Part shown: positions 6,857 through 15,289 of the stretch, piece after piece
How the letters are laid out: each line of letters begins with the position of its first letter
How positions within the stretch are numbered: position 1 is the first letter of the stretch
From: an uncultured Pseudomonadota bacterium
GTDB lineage: Bacteria > Pseudomonadota > Gammaproteobacteria > Competibacterales > Competibacteraceae
NCBI GenBank assembly: GCA_903844665.1
Contig: CAIMUS010000317.1
Coordinates: forward strand, 1-56,564
Direction: 5' to 3'
DNA length: 56,564 nucleotides
Translations under genes and position numbers: made by a program
Notes under the pieces: generated by a model
The model's database searches: none
What the model saw: the letters and a program-made list of their open reading frames with translations, nothing else
What the model was told of the DNA's origin: nothing

Positions 6857-8266
6857 TCACCCCGCCGCCTGCGAAAAACTGGTTTCGATCAATTGCGCCA
6901 GCGTTTCCCTGGCGGTCAGCCGGCCGATATCCGATCCCAGCATCTCCGGCGCCGCCCCGTTCAGGCGCGACCAGGCGGGATTGACTTTGGCGTTTTCCAG
7001 CACCGGCGGCAGGCGATAACCGGTCCAGGCTTTATCGAGCGTCTTGGCGTTGAGCCGGATCTTTTCCTGGCTGGCATGGCCGCGCCGGAACAAGGCCCGC
7101 ACCAGTTCGATCTGCCGCACCGCCAGCAGCCGCAGGGTTTCATCGTTGACCCGCAGTTCGGTAAAACCGCGGAAGTAATCCGCCAAGCGCTTGCCGTGAG
7201 TGCGCGAGCCGTCCAGCAGCGCGCCGATGGTCGCGCCGATAGCCGCGCCGGCGCCCAGCGAGGCGCCGCCGACCGCCGCATCGATGGCCAGTCCCGCCAC
7301 CGCCCCGGCAGCCGCTCCCCGACTGGCCCGCACGCCGAACTGCTTCAGCGAGGCCGGATTGAACAGATCGATTCCCCACTGGCCGTCTTTGATCGGCAGG
7401 GTCTCCATAGCATAGTCGTCCAGCCGGAACCGGAACAGCTCCAGCAGGGCGTCCACGCCCTGCTGCTCACGCTCGCGCACCCGCTGCTTGAGCGCCGCCA
7501 TCGCGGCGTTCTTATCGATATCCATCGGCAGGATGATCCGGTACGCCGCCACATCCAGCAGCAACTCGGCCAACACTTCCGCCGAGGTGCGGTTCAAGAT
7601 GGTCCGCTGCCGCTGGCGGTCGTCGATCACCGCTTGCAGCGTGTGGTAGAACTTATCCAGCAGGGTCTGCGTCTTCTCGAACAGCCGCCTCTCGCCGTAT
7701 TCATCGACCACCACCGTATCGAATTCCACCACCGCATGCAGATTGACCTTGGCCAGATGTTCGCGCCACTCGGCCGTTTTCGCCACCGAACTGGCGATGA
7801 AATTCAGCACCGGCACCACCGGCTTGGTGCAGCGGGCCAGAATCTCCAGCTCGTCCCGATGCTTGGCCATGATCCGGTCGCGCGCATCGATCACATACAG
7901 GGCGATATCCGAGGCCAACACCTGCCGCAAAGCCTTGGCTTCCTGTTCGAATTCACCCTTGACCTTCGCCGCCGGACTGGCGAGAAACTGCTCGATCAAT
8001 TCGATGCCATAACGGCGCCGCCCGCCGTTCAGCCTGTCCAGCAATTCCAGCAGACCGATGGAATCCTCCAGTCCGGGCGTATCGTACAGCTCGATCGATG
8101 GCGCGCCGTCCACCAGCAGCGAGACGCCTTCCACATGGCGGGTGGTGGCGGGACGGTTGGAGATGGCGCCGAAACCGGCGTTACGGGTGAGGGTGCGCAG
8201 CAGCGAGGTCTTGCCGGTGTTGGTATGGCCGACCACGGCGACTTTGAGGACAGGCAGGCGTTTCAT
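6857..8266 (-). CDS. DUF3482 GTPase
   Basis: A 469-residue protein that starts with an Era/Obg-type G domain: P-loop GHTNTGKTS at residues 13-21, switch DTPGLED, and LNFIASS where the usual NKxD base-recognition motif would lie. The C-terminal part is DUF3482, with a Gly/Ala-rich hydrophobic hairpin (GAVAGLAIDAAVGGAS) that could insert into a membrane. The ATG at 8266 overlaps the stop of the upstream DUF2868 gene in an ATGA junction, so I reject the longer upstream frame. DUF2868 and DUF3482 genes travel together in proteobacteria. Their biochemical role is not established as far as I know; a membrane-remodelling or stress role is inference. Confidence 0.85.
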   Translation of the reverse strand: MKRLPVLKVAVVGHTNTGKTSLLRTLTRNAGFGAISNRPATTRHVEGVSLLVDGAPSIELYDTPGLEDSIGLLELLDRLNGGRRRYGIELIEQFLASPAAKVKGEFEQEAKALRQVLASDIALYVIDARDRIMAKHRDELEILARCTKPVVPVLNFIASSVAKTAEWREHLAKVNLHAVVEFDTVVVDEYGERRLFEKTQTLLDKFYHTLQAVIDDRQRQRTILNRTSAEVLAELLLDVAAYRIILPMDIDKNAAMAALKQRVREREQQGVDALLELFRFRLDDYAMETLPIKDGQWGIDLFNPASLKQFGVRASRGAAAGAVAGLAIDAAVGGASLGAGAAIGATIGALLDGSRTHGKRLADYFRGFTELRVNDETLRLLAVRQIELVRALFRRGHASQEKIRLNAKTLDKAWTGYRLPPVLENAKVNPAWSRLNGAAPEMLGSDIGRLTARETLAQLIETSFSQAAG

Positions 8267-10443
8267 GGCTGCCCCTCCGCCCGACCGGCTTGATCGAAGC
8301 GTTGGCGCAGTTCTTCCAGCCACTGGCGCACGGCTGCCGCATCGTGCAGTTCCGGCGGGTCGCCATCGCCGGCCACCCGGTCGATGATCCGGGTGATCGC
8401 CGCTTCAGGACGGCCCTGCAATTCCAGCACGATGGCGAACAGCGCCGCGCCCATAACGGTGGTGCTGAAATCGGGCGGCGCCGGATTGGAATCCGCCTTG
8501 GCGGCGGGCTTGGCCAAGGCGCCCACGACCGCGCCGAGTCCGGTCCAGAGAGGCAGGGAAGCGATGGCCGCCGGGGCGACCAGGGTCGCGGCGGCGATGC
8601 AACTCATTGCCCCGGCCACCGCGCCCGCCGTCGCCCAGCGCGGATTGAGCCGCAACCGCGCCGGCAACAGCTCGAGCATCTGCTGGGCGCCGGTTTTGAC
8701 CTGGGCGAGCATATCGCCGTCGGGCTTGAACGGCAGTTTCAGCAGGGAGCGCCAGTCGGGACGGATATGGTCATAAAGCGCCGCGATAGCCTGGTTCAAT
8801 TCGGCCTGTTGCTTGGGATCGGGCGCCTCTTTCCAGCGTCCGGCATGCTCGACGATCAGGGCGAAAGCCCGATCCAGATGGGAAACAGGAGGCGGAGCGG
8901 CGACTTTTCCGCCCAGCAGCGCCGCCAGTCGGGTACGGCTGGTTTCCGTCAAATGTTCCAGGTCGGCATCGATTACCTGATCTCCGGCAATGGCCGCGTC
9001 GGCGGCCATCTGTTGCCAGTCGTTGAAACGCTCCTCCACCTCGTCCAGGGGACCACGTTCCCGCAGGCGTTGGCCGTCGGTCAGCAGGATGACCAGCGGC
9101 GCGCTGGCAGTCTGGCCCAACTCGCTCAAGAAATTGCGGACGCCACGGTCGGGCGTGGTCGTCACCGAGCAGACGATGGCGATCAAGCGCGGCGGGGTAG
9201 GGGCCGAACGGACCTGTTCCAGCACGCGATGACGATCATCGCGGCTGTCCACGAAACCCAGATCCAGCCATTCCACCCCGGTCAGCGGCGGCGGCCAGGG
9301 GGAACCGGGCGGTTCGATCTCGAAGCCCATGATCGCCGTGGGACCGTAAGCCAGGGCGGACACGGGTCGTTGTACCGGCGGGGCCTGGCGGGTTTCGGGC
9401 AGGCCCCGATAGGGATCGACCACACCGATGGCTTGGGAGGCGGGCAACAGGCGGGGATGCAGGCGGGCATAACCGGGCAGGGTGGTGTCCAGCCGGAATT
9501 TTCGGCAGGCCCGGCGGCGGGCGAACACGCACAACGCCAACAGGGCAAGGCGCGGCAGGATGCCGTAGGCGACGATGCTGCCGATCAGCAAACCCGACCA
9601 GGCTTCGCGCGATTCCGCCGGCGGCTGGCCTTGGCCGGTCCAGTGGCTGGCGGCGATCTGCTGATTGTCCGGGGTGGTGAAGCCCAGCGCTTCCGGCGCG
9701 CTGGCGATAGCGCGGGTGAGGGCGACATAGGAGCGATCGGACAGGATGGTCGTTTCCCAGGCGAAGGTATATTGCTTGATGCTGAGAATCCAGATCACCA
9801 GCACCAGACAGCCGCAGAGAAAGGTCAGCCACAGGCCATGGCTGATGGCGCTCAGGGTCCAGCGACCGATAGAGGTATGGGTATAGATCGAGCCGACTGC
9901 CCGCAAGGCCGGCACATGCAGCGGCCCTTTATAAAGCCATTGGGTGACTTTGCGGCCCAGTTGAAAGACGACATTGCCGAGAGAGGCGGTAGGCATCGCC
10001 TTGGGCTTCATGAAAATCAGCGCCAGCCACACCAGCAACATGATGATCTGCAAGCCCAGCAGGCTGCCGAGCACCCAGAAAAAGTTCATGACCGGCCCGT
10101 CGGTGGGCGAGCCCAGCGTCACCTTGGCGGTGGTGGCGCCGGTGAAAAAGATCACGATCAGGCCGATGATCAGGGCGATCCGAAAAGCCGTATGCAGATG
10201 ATGCAGGGCCTGCCACAAATCGGGTGCGATCGGCAAAGCGCAAGCGCGGACGATCAGTCGATGTTCCAGATCGCCATCGGCGGCCACGGCGGCGGCATCG
10301 GCTTGCGGCGAGGTCAGGGGAGCGCCCTGACTGTCTTCGTACAGGCGCACCGTTTCGGTGAGCAGGCGCTGCTCGAAGCCGACGGGCGCTTGGATCAAAT
10401 CGGTGAACGAGGCGGATGGCGCGGTGTGTTTCAGCTTAGGCAT
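8263..10443 (-). CDS. DUF2868 membrane protein
   Basis: A 726-residue protein with an N-terminal soluble part, then about four membrane helices between residues 90 and 310 (IALIIGLIVIFFTG, LLGLQIIMLLVWLALIF, LWLTFLCGCLVLVIWIL, LLIGSIVAYGILPRLALLALCVF). A soluble domain follows, with LDLGFVDSRDD and VTTTPDRGVRNFL motifs, and a late hydrophobic pair near residues 630-670. The start is the ATG at 10443; a TTG just before it is also possible. No Shine-Dalgarno sequence is seen, since a heptanucleotide array begins four bases upstream. It forms a coupled pair with the DUF3482 GTPase. The family has no firm function. Confidence 0.85.
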   Translation of the reverse strand: MPKLKHTAPSASFTDLIQAPVGFEQRLLTETVRLYEDSQGAPLTSPQADAAAVAADGDLEHRLIVRACALPIAPDLWQALHHLHTAFRIALIIGLIVIFFTGATTAKVTLGSPTDGPVMNFFWVLGSLLGLQIIMLLVWLALIFMKPKAMPTASLGNVVFQLGRKVTQWLYKGPLHVPALRAVGSIYTHTSIGRWTLSAISHGLWLTFLCGCLVLVIWILSIKQYTFAWETTILSDRSYVALTRAIASAPEALGFTTPDNQQIAASHWTGQGQPPAESREAWSGLLIGSIVAYGILPRLALLALCVFARRRACRKFRLDTTLPGYARLHPRLLPASQAIGVVDPYRGLPETRQAPPVQRPVSALAYGPTAIMGFEIEPPGSPWPPPLTGVEWLDLGFVDSRDDRHRVLEQVRSAPTPPRLIAIVCSVTTTPDRGVRNFLSELGQTASAPLVILLTDGQRLRERGPLDEVEERFNDWQQMAADAAIAGDQVIDADLEHLTETSRTRLAALLGGKVAAPPPVSHLDRAFALIVEHAGRWKEAPDPKQQAELNQAIAALYDHIRPDWRSLLKLPFKPDGDMLAQVKTGAQQMLELLPARLRLNPRWATAGAVAGAMSCIAAATLVAPAAIASLPLWTGLGAVVGALAKPAAKADSNPAPPDFSTTVMGAALFAIVLELQGRPEAAITRIIDRVAGDGDPPELHDAAAVRQWLEELRQRFDQAGRAEGQP

Positions 10444-10446
10444 CAA

Positions 10447-10660
10447 GGGGTTAGGGGTTAGGGGTTAGGGGTTAGGAGTTAGGAGTTAGGAGTTAGGGGT
10501 TAGGAGTTAGGAGTTAGGAGTTAGGAGTTAGGAGTTAGGAGTTAGGGGTTAGGAGTTAGGAGTTAGGAGTTAGGAGTTAGGAGTTAGGAGTTAGGAGTTA
10601 GGAGTTAGGAGTTAGGAGTTAGGAGTTAGGAGTTAGGAGTTAGGAGTTAGGAGTTAGGGG
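10447..10660. repeat. heptanucleotide tandem array (TTAGGAG/TTAGGGG)
   Basis: About 30 head-to-tail copies of a 7-base unit, mostly TTAGGAG, with TTAGGGG variants clustered at the left end and scattered singly. The array occupies nearly all of the 243 bases between the DUF2868 start and the DUF433 stop, so it is the 5' region of the DUF2868-DUF3482 transcript. The TTAGGGG run has four close G tracts and could form a G-quadruplex. It ends at GGTTAGGAAGC, also seen at the edge of the array at 51449. Confidence 0.95.
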
Positions 10661-10686
10661 CATGGCTCTGGTTAGGAAGCGCCCAA

Positions 10687-10917
<231 letters not shown>

Positions 10918-10995
10918 CTACAAGTCGATGTAAGCATTAGGTTAACATAGCATAGCCATTACCAAACCGGACACAAGAATTCTAAGGAGCTATCC

Positions 10996-13875
10996 ATGAC
11001 ACCAGGGTCGGAACTGCTGCACCTTCATCTATTCCTGTCTTCGCCTGGCGACGTGACCGACGAGCGCGCACCGGCCAGAGAGGTCATCGAACGAATCCAA
11101 AGCGAACGCGCCCATCGTGACCGGCTACGGCTGGAGATCGTCGCCTGGGACAAGCCGGGCGCAGGTACGGCGATGCCGGCCCATCTGGAACCACAAGCGG
11201 CGCTGGATAAGGGACTGCTGAAGCCTTCCGCCTGCGAGATCGTCATCGTCATTTTCGGCTATCGCATGGGTACGCCTCTGTCGGAGAAGTATCACAAGCC
11301 GAATGGCGAACGCTACTGGTCGGGTACGGAATATGAATTTCTGGATGCCTTGACCGCCGCCAGGCAACAAGGAATTCCCGAGGTGCTGGTCTACCGCAAG
11401 CAGGGCGCTCCCGATGTCAACGCCGCCGATTCCCAGCGCAAAGAGAAACTGGAGCAGTGGGATCGGGTGGAAACCTTTTTTGCCGGTTTCAAAAACGCCG
11501 ATGGCTCATTCGGGAGTTACTACAAGACCTACGCCACACTGACTCAGTTCAAGGAGATGCTCGACGAGGATCTCCGCGACATCGTGGCCCGCTATCTGGA
11601 AAAGCAGGCTCCCCCTGCCAATGTACCGCCTCCCGTTGAAGAACCCGTTGAAGAACCCGCTGAAGAACCGGTCTGGCATGAACCACCCTATCCGGGATTG
11701 CGTGCTTTCCGAGTGGACGAAGCGCCTATTTTCTTCGGTCGTGACCGGGAGACGGACGAGTTGGTGGAGAAACTGAGCGATCCGCGTAATCGCCTGATCG
11801 TTGTCGTGGGCGCTTCGGGTTCCGGTAAGTCATCACTGGTGGCGGCAGGTCTGTTGCCGCGTTTGCAGAACAATGCCGTGCCGGGCAGCCAGGACTGGAT
11901 TCTGGATATCCGGTTTACACCGGGCGAGGTGGGCGACAATGCATTGATAGCACTGGTCACCGCGCTAAGAGCCTGTACAAAAACTCCCTCCCCCCTTGTG
12001 GGGGAGGGTTGGGGTGGGGGGTGGAAATCGCCGCGAGAACTGGCGGATGAACTCGCTACGCATCCCGAAGCATTCGGCGAACTGGTCGAGCTTTTACTGA
12101 AGGGTCGGGACGATTGGGCGGAACTGCTGCTGTTTATCGATCAGTTCGAGGAACTGTTCACTCTGGTGGCTCCCCGGCATCAAGGGCCGTTCATCGCACT
12201 GCTGGCGGTGGCTGCGAAGACGCCGAGGGTGCGCATCGTGGCGACGCTGAGGGCAGACTTTTTCGAAGCCAATGTGCAGCGGCCCGAACTGGCGGAACTG
12301 CTGCGCAACGCCACCTTCCCACTGGCGGCTCCAGTTACCTTGGATGAGATGATCACCGGACCGGCGAAGCGGGCCGGACTGACTTTCGAGAAGGGACTGG
12401 TGGCGCAGATTCGGCAAGATACCGGCGCGGAACCCGGCGCTTTGGCGCTGATGGCCTGCGCCTTGGCTGAACTGTATGACCGGCGCCGCGATGGGGTGCT
12501 GACTCAGGCGGCATATCACAGTTTCGATGGCGTGCAAGGTGTGATCCGCAAGCGGGCGGGTGAAACCTACGAGAAACTTGATGATGGCGCTAAATCGGCT
12601 TTCGACCGGGTTTTCAACGAACTGGTGGAAGTGGACCCGGCCAGCGGCACTCCCACGCGCAAGCGGGCGCGGCGCAGCGGTTTCGAGACATCGCCTGCCG
12701 CTTTGAAATTCATCGATGCCTTTACCCAGGCTCGTCTGCTGGTTTGCAGCGAGGATGTGGTGGAGGTGGCCCACGAGAAGCTGTTCACCGCCTGGAAAAC
12801 GCTGAGCGACTGGATCGAAACTCATCGCGAGCAACTTAAGGTGGGACAGGACCTGGAGGAGGCGGCTCAGGAGTGGCAGGCCATCGGCAAACACTGGTCG
12901 GGACTGGCTTCGGGCACGAGGCTCAAGCGTTACTGCCAGGCTATCAACCCTTCCGCTCTGGCTGGCAGTTTTCTTCAGGCCAGCCGGCGGCGCTTGTGGA
13001 CTCAGCGGGGTTTGGCGGGCTTTGCTGCTTCGCTGGCGGTGGCGGTTTTTATCGGGGCGTTCTGGCTTTATGCCAATGGCCTGACCATGAAGCATGGAAC
13101 CTCGATGCTGCTTGCCGCCGTGAGTCTCTACCACGTCGGTGAGCCGGAGATGGTCGAGATTCCTGCCGGTGAGTTCTGGATGGGGTCGGGTGATGACGAT
13201 AAGGAAGCCTACGATAGTGAGAAACCTCGTCATAAAGTCACTATTGCGAAATTTGCCATCGGTAAATACGAGGTTACTTTCGACGAATACGATCAGTTTG
13301 CTTATGCTACGGGACAACCGCTGCCCGGTGATCAGGGTTGGGGGCGGGGTCGGCGTCCGGTGATCAACGTCTCCTGGAAGGATGCCGTGGCCTATGCGGA
13401 ATGGCTCTCCGGGATGACTGGTAAGCGGTATCGATTGCCGACGGAGGCGGAGTGGGAGTATACGGCACGGGCGGGTAGCGAGTCTTCGCGGTTTTGGGGC
13501 GATGATCCGAAGCAGGCTTGTCAGTATGCCAATGTAGCGGATCAAAGTTTCCGTCGTTATGGTTATTCTGGAGATATTCATGAGTGTGATGATAGTCAGC
13601 CTGTCACGGCTGAGGTAGGTCTCTTCAAGGCCAACAGCTTTGGCTTGTATGACATGCTGGGCAATGTCTGGGAATGGGTGCAGGATTCCTGGCATGACAG
13701 TTATAAAGGTGCTCCTGACGATGGTTCAGTTTGGAAGGGAGAGGAGGGCGGTCCCCGGTTGGTGCGGGGCGGCTCGTGGTACGGCGTGCCGCGCGGGGTG
13801 CGCGGGGCTGCGCGCCTCAGTACCCAGCCGCACGGGCGGGACAGCGACCTGGGTTTTCGCCTGGCCAGGACCTAA
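10996..13875 (+). CDS. DUF4062-STAND ATPase-TM-FGE-like protein with DGR-like variable C-terminus
   Basis: A 959-residue multidomain protein. Residues about 7-150 are DUF4062 (LHLFLSSPGDVTDER start). A Pro/Glu linker (about 207-232) leads to an nSTAND1-type ATPase: entry motif YPGLRAF, Walker A GASGSGKSS at 272-280, Walker B LLLFIDQFEE at about 377-386. One membrane helix lies near 672-693. Residues about 717-958 are a formylglycine-generating-enzyme-like (C-type lectin) domain with VSWKDAVAYAEWLS and GNVWEWVQDSW. The two catalytic Cys expected after GGSW are absent, so it probably binds rather than catalyses. AAGGAG precedes the start. STAND proteins act as ligand-triggered signalling switches, often in conflict systems; this role is inferred. 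Confidence 0.9.
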   Translation: MTPGSELLHLHLFLSSPGDVTDERAPAREVIERIQSERAHRDRLRLEIVAWDKPGAGTAMPAHLEPQAALDKGLLKPSACEIVIVIFGYRMGTPLSEKYHKPNGERYWSGTEYEFLDALTAARQQGIPEVLVYRKQGAPDVNAADSQRKEKLEQWDRVETFFAGFKNADGSFGSYYKTYATLTQFKEMLDEDLRDIVARYLEKQAPPANVPPPVEEPVEEPAEEPVWHEPPYPGLRAFRVDEAPIFFGRDRETDELVEKLSDPRNRLIVVVGASGSGKSSLVAAGLLPRLQNNAVPGSQDWILDIRFTPGEVGDNALIALVTALRACTKTPSPLVGEGWGGGWKSPRELADELATHPEAFGELVELLLKGRDDWAELLLFIDQFEELFTLVAPRHQGPFIALLAVAAKTPRVRIVATLRADFFEANVQRPELAELLRNATFPLAAPVTLDEMITGPAKRAGLTFEKGLVAQIRQDTGAEPGALALMACALAELYDRRRDGVLTQAAYHSFDGVQGVIRKRAGETYEKLDDGAKSAFDRVFNELVEVDPASGTPTRKRARRSGFETSPAALKFIDAFTQARLLVCSEDVVEVAHEKLFTAWKTLSDWIETHREQLKVGQDLEEAAQEWQAIGKHWSGLASGTRLKRYCQAINPSALAGSFLQASRRRLWTQRGLAGFAASLAVAVFIGAFWLYANGLTMKHGTSMLLAAVSLYHVGEPEMVEIPAGEFWMGSGDDDKEAYDSEKPRHKVTIAKFAIGKYEVTFDEYDQFAYATGQPLPGDQGWGRGRRPVINVSWKDAVAYAEWLSGMTGKRYRLPTEAEWEYTARAGSESSRFWGDDPKQACQYANVADQSFRRYGYSGDIHECDDSQPVTAEVGLFKANSFGLYDMLGNVWEWVQDSWHDSYKGAPDDGSVWKGEEGGPRLVRGGSWYGVPRGVRGAARLSTQPHGRDSDLGFRLART
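11984..12010. repeat. REP-like hairpin inside the STAND ATPase gene
   Basis: CCCTCCCCCC-TTGT-GGGGGAGGG is the core of a widespread intergenic palindrome, present also at 20823-20847. Here it lies in frame inside the ATPase domain, between Walker A and Walker B, adding about 15 residues that read SPLVGEGWGGGW. Confidence 0.8.
13780..13854 (+). other. putative DGR variable region (VR)
   Basis: The last 25 codons before GFRLART follow RGGSW, exactly where DGR-diversified C-type lectin domains carry their variable region. Eleven of these codons have the form NNC (TAC, GGC, CGC, CTC, ACC, CAC, GAC, AGC), the pattern left when AAC codons of a template repeat are mutated at adenines. No template repeat or reverse transcriptase is in the window. 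Confidence 0.5.
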
Positions 13876-13987
13876 CCCTTTGTTCTATGTTCTTTTTCCC
13901 TTTGCCGGGGGTCCAGGGGGCGGAGCTAACTGGCGATTTTGACAGGATACGCTATTATTGAATGGCATTTTATTTCAGGAGAAACCC

Positions 13988-14224
13988 ATGCAGGCTTTAC
14001 ACCGCATCGAACGTATCATAGGACAGCAGTTGATCCTTAATCTCCCCGCCTCACTGGAGGGCAAGCAAGTCGAAGTCATTGTGCGGGAACTGACGGGTGA
14101 AAATGGGACGGCTTTAATGCATGACCGTCGCCGGAGTCCGCCTCCCGCTCTCACAGGAAAAATGGTGCTTCAAGATGATTTGATTGCCCCGGCGGCGCCA
14201 GAGACGGATTGGGAAGCCTATTAG
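13988..14224 (+). CDS. antitoxin-like protein (DUF2281 type)
   Basis: A 78-residue protein preceding a PIN toxin. The start is the ATG at 13988, with AGGAGA seven bases upstream; an earlier in-frame start lies before the ribosome-binding site and is rejected. The sequence begins ALHRIERIIGQQLILNLPASLEGKQVEVIV, typical of small antitoxins with a beta-rich N-terminus such as DUF2281. The C-terminus ends in an acidic DWEAY that may contact the toxin. Only two bases separate it from the next start, so the genes are co-translated. Confidence 0.72.
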   Translation: MQALHRIERIIGQQLILNLPASLEGKQVEVIVRELTGENGTALMHDRRRSPPPALTGKMVLQDDLIAPAAPETDWEAY

Positions 14225-14226
14225 TC

Positions 14227-14616
14227 ATGGTGCTTGATACGCATATCTGGCTACGATGGCTGGCTGTCAGCAGTCAACCACTGCCGGCTGCAACAGTTGA
14301 CTGTATTGAGCAAACCGAGACCGTCATTATCTCAGCAATTTCCTTTTGGGAAGCGGCGCAACTGCACAAACGCGGGCGGATTAATTTGGGAATGGATTGG
14401 GCGGAGTGGCTACCACTTGCAGTTGCCGGTGCGAATGTCATCGTTTTACCGATTACAGAGACGATTGCAGCACGGGCGGCTTTCTTGCCAGAGCACCATC
14501 GTGACCCTGCCGATCGCCTCATTATTGCGACGGCGGTGGAATACGGGCTACCCCTGCTGAGTTTTGATGAACAGTTTGTGCATTACCGGGAGCTTGATGG
14601 CCTGTTGGTTAAATGA
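14227..14616 (+). CDS. PIN-domain toxin (VapC type)
   Basis: A 129-residue PIN-domain protein. It has the N-terminal active-site Asp in VLDTHIWLRW, a Glu in ISFWEAAQLHKRGRI (about residue 43), and the second acidic site in HHRDPADRLIIATA (about 92-105), followed by LLSFDEQF. PIN toxins of this group cleave RNA in a metal-dependent way. The chosen start follows the antitoxin stop by two bases; a longer frame overlaps the antitoxin. All key acids are present, so the module is probably active. Confidence 0.87.
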   Translation: MVLDTHIWLRWLAVSSQPLPAATVDCIEQTETVIISAISFWEAAQLHKRGRINLGMDWAEWLPLAVAGANVIVLPITETIAARAAFLPEHHRDPADRLIIATAVEYGLPLLSFDEQFVHYRELDGLLVK

Positions 14617-14632
14617 ACGCTGGGTAGTAGTT

Positions 14633-14722
14633 GTAGGCCGGAATAAGCGAAGCTTGCGGAGCGTTTCCGGCATCCCGGAAGCGCCGGAAACGGCCACCGT
14701 TGGTGGCCTTATTCCGGCCTAC
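14633..14722. repeat. palindromic repeat with long arms
   Basis: GTAGGCCGGAATAAG and CTTATTCCGGCCTAC form outer arms, with an inner inverted pair (CGTTTCCGGC / GCCGGAAACG). It separates the PIN toxin from the convergent Uma2 gene and could terminate both. Confidence 0.75.
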
Positions 14723-14731
14723 GGATGCTGC

Positions 14732-15205
14732 TTAGCTCAGAATATAAACCCTAGCGGGAAAACCAGGAACCAGCCTGGATTTTTCAATCCTGCCATTATC
14801 ATCGAAAAAGACCACTGCTCCTTTTTCATCACATACCCAGAACTCCTTAGCGCCAGCCAGAATATACAATTCCCTTTTCTCTTCGATTTCTTCGCCAGTA
14901 TTACTTAAGGATAACACCTCGATACAGATTTCAGGCGCAATCGGGCATTCGGCTTCAGGCGCAATCAATTTAAATCGTTCTTCCGAACACCAGGCGATAT
15001 CCGCAACTTTGGTGCCTTTTTGGGTCCGAATGGCGCATTCAGGCAGTACAATGCCTTTCTCCGGCAACAAACGCGCGATCTTTCCCTGGAATGCGGAATG
15101 ATAGACTTTGACCGGAGACATTAAAATCTGTCCCTTCTCATTAAGTTCAATTTTGAAAGGCAGATTCTGTAAACTTGGATGCTCACAAACTTCTTTCCAT
15201 TCCAT
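14732..15205 (-). CDS. Uma2 family endonuclease-like protein (DUF820), copy 1
   Basis: A 157-residue Uma2/DUF820 protein with a PD-(D/E)xK-type fold. The central segment has KVADIAWCSEERF and PEICIEVLSLSN, carrying the Asp and Glu of the restriction-like active site, and REL..AGAKEFWVCDEKG follows. Members are abundant in cyanobacteria and some proteobacteria, often near mobile DNA, but their substrate is not well known. A close paralogue lies at 23071-23556: both begin MEWKEVC and share QNLPFKIELNE, SPVKVYH and IAPEICIE. It stands alone on the minus strand beside TA genes. Confidence 0.8.
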   Translation of the reverse strand: MEWKEVCEHPSLQNLPFKIELNEKGQILMSPVKVYHSAFQGKIARLLPEKGIVLPECAIRTQKGTKVADIAWCSEERFKLIAPEAECPIAPEICIEVLSLSNTGEEIEEKRELYILAGAKEFWVCDEKGAVVFFDDNGRIEKSRLVPGFPARVYILS

Positions 15206-15289
15206 TTACCAGTCCTCTTAAAGTGTCGGGCAGTATCTGTAGGGTACGCTATGCGTACCGAGCCAGCGATAAAGTACGCGCAGCATATT

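Noticed and set aside
7140-7379. Small Gly-rich coding frame inside the DUF3482 gene
   Set aside because: It is an alternative frame of the glycine-zipper segment of the real protein.
8290-10461. 723-codon open frame antisense to the DUF2868 gene
   Set aside because: Composition (Gly/Arg/Gln-rich) and full overlap with a real gene show it is a shadow frame.
10447-10660. CRISPR array
   Set aside because: The unit is 7 bases with no spacers; a simple tandem repeat. No cas genes are near, and VapD is only a Cas2 fold relative.
10447-10660. Telomere-like sequence implying eukaryotic or linear-replicon DNA
   Set aside because: TTAGGGG recalls telomeres, but the units are mainly TTAGGAG, lie inside a bacterial operon region and recur as TTAGTGG elsewhere.
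12094-13695. 533-codon open frame antisense to the STAND gene
   Set aside because: Shadow of the 959-residue coding sequence; no recognisable motif.
13762-13961. Complete DGR in the window
   Set aside because: No reverse transcriptase, accessory gene or second copy resembling a template repeat is present in these 56 kb.
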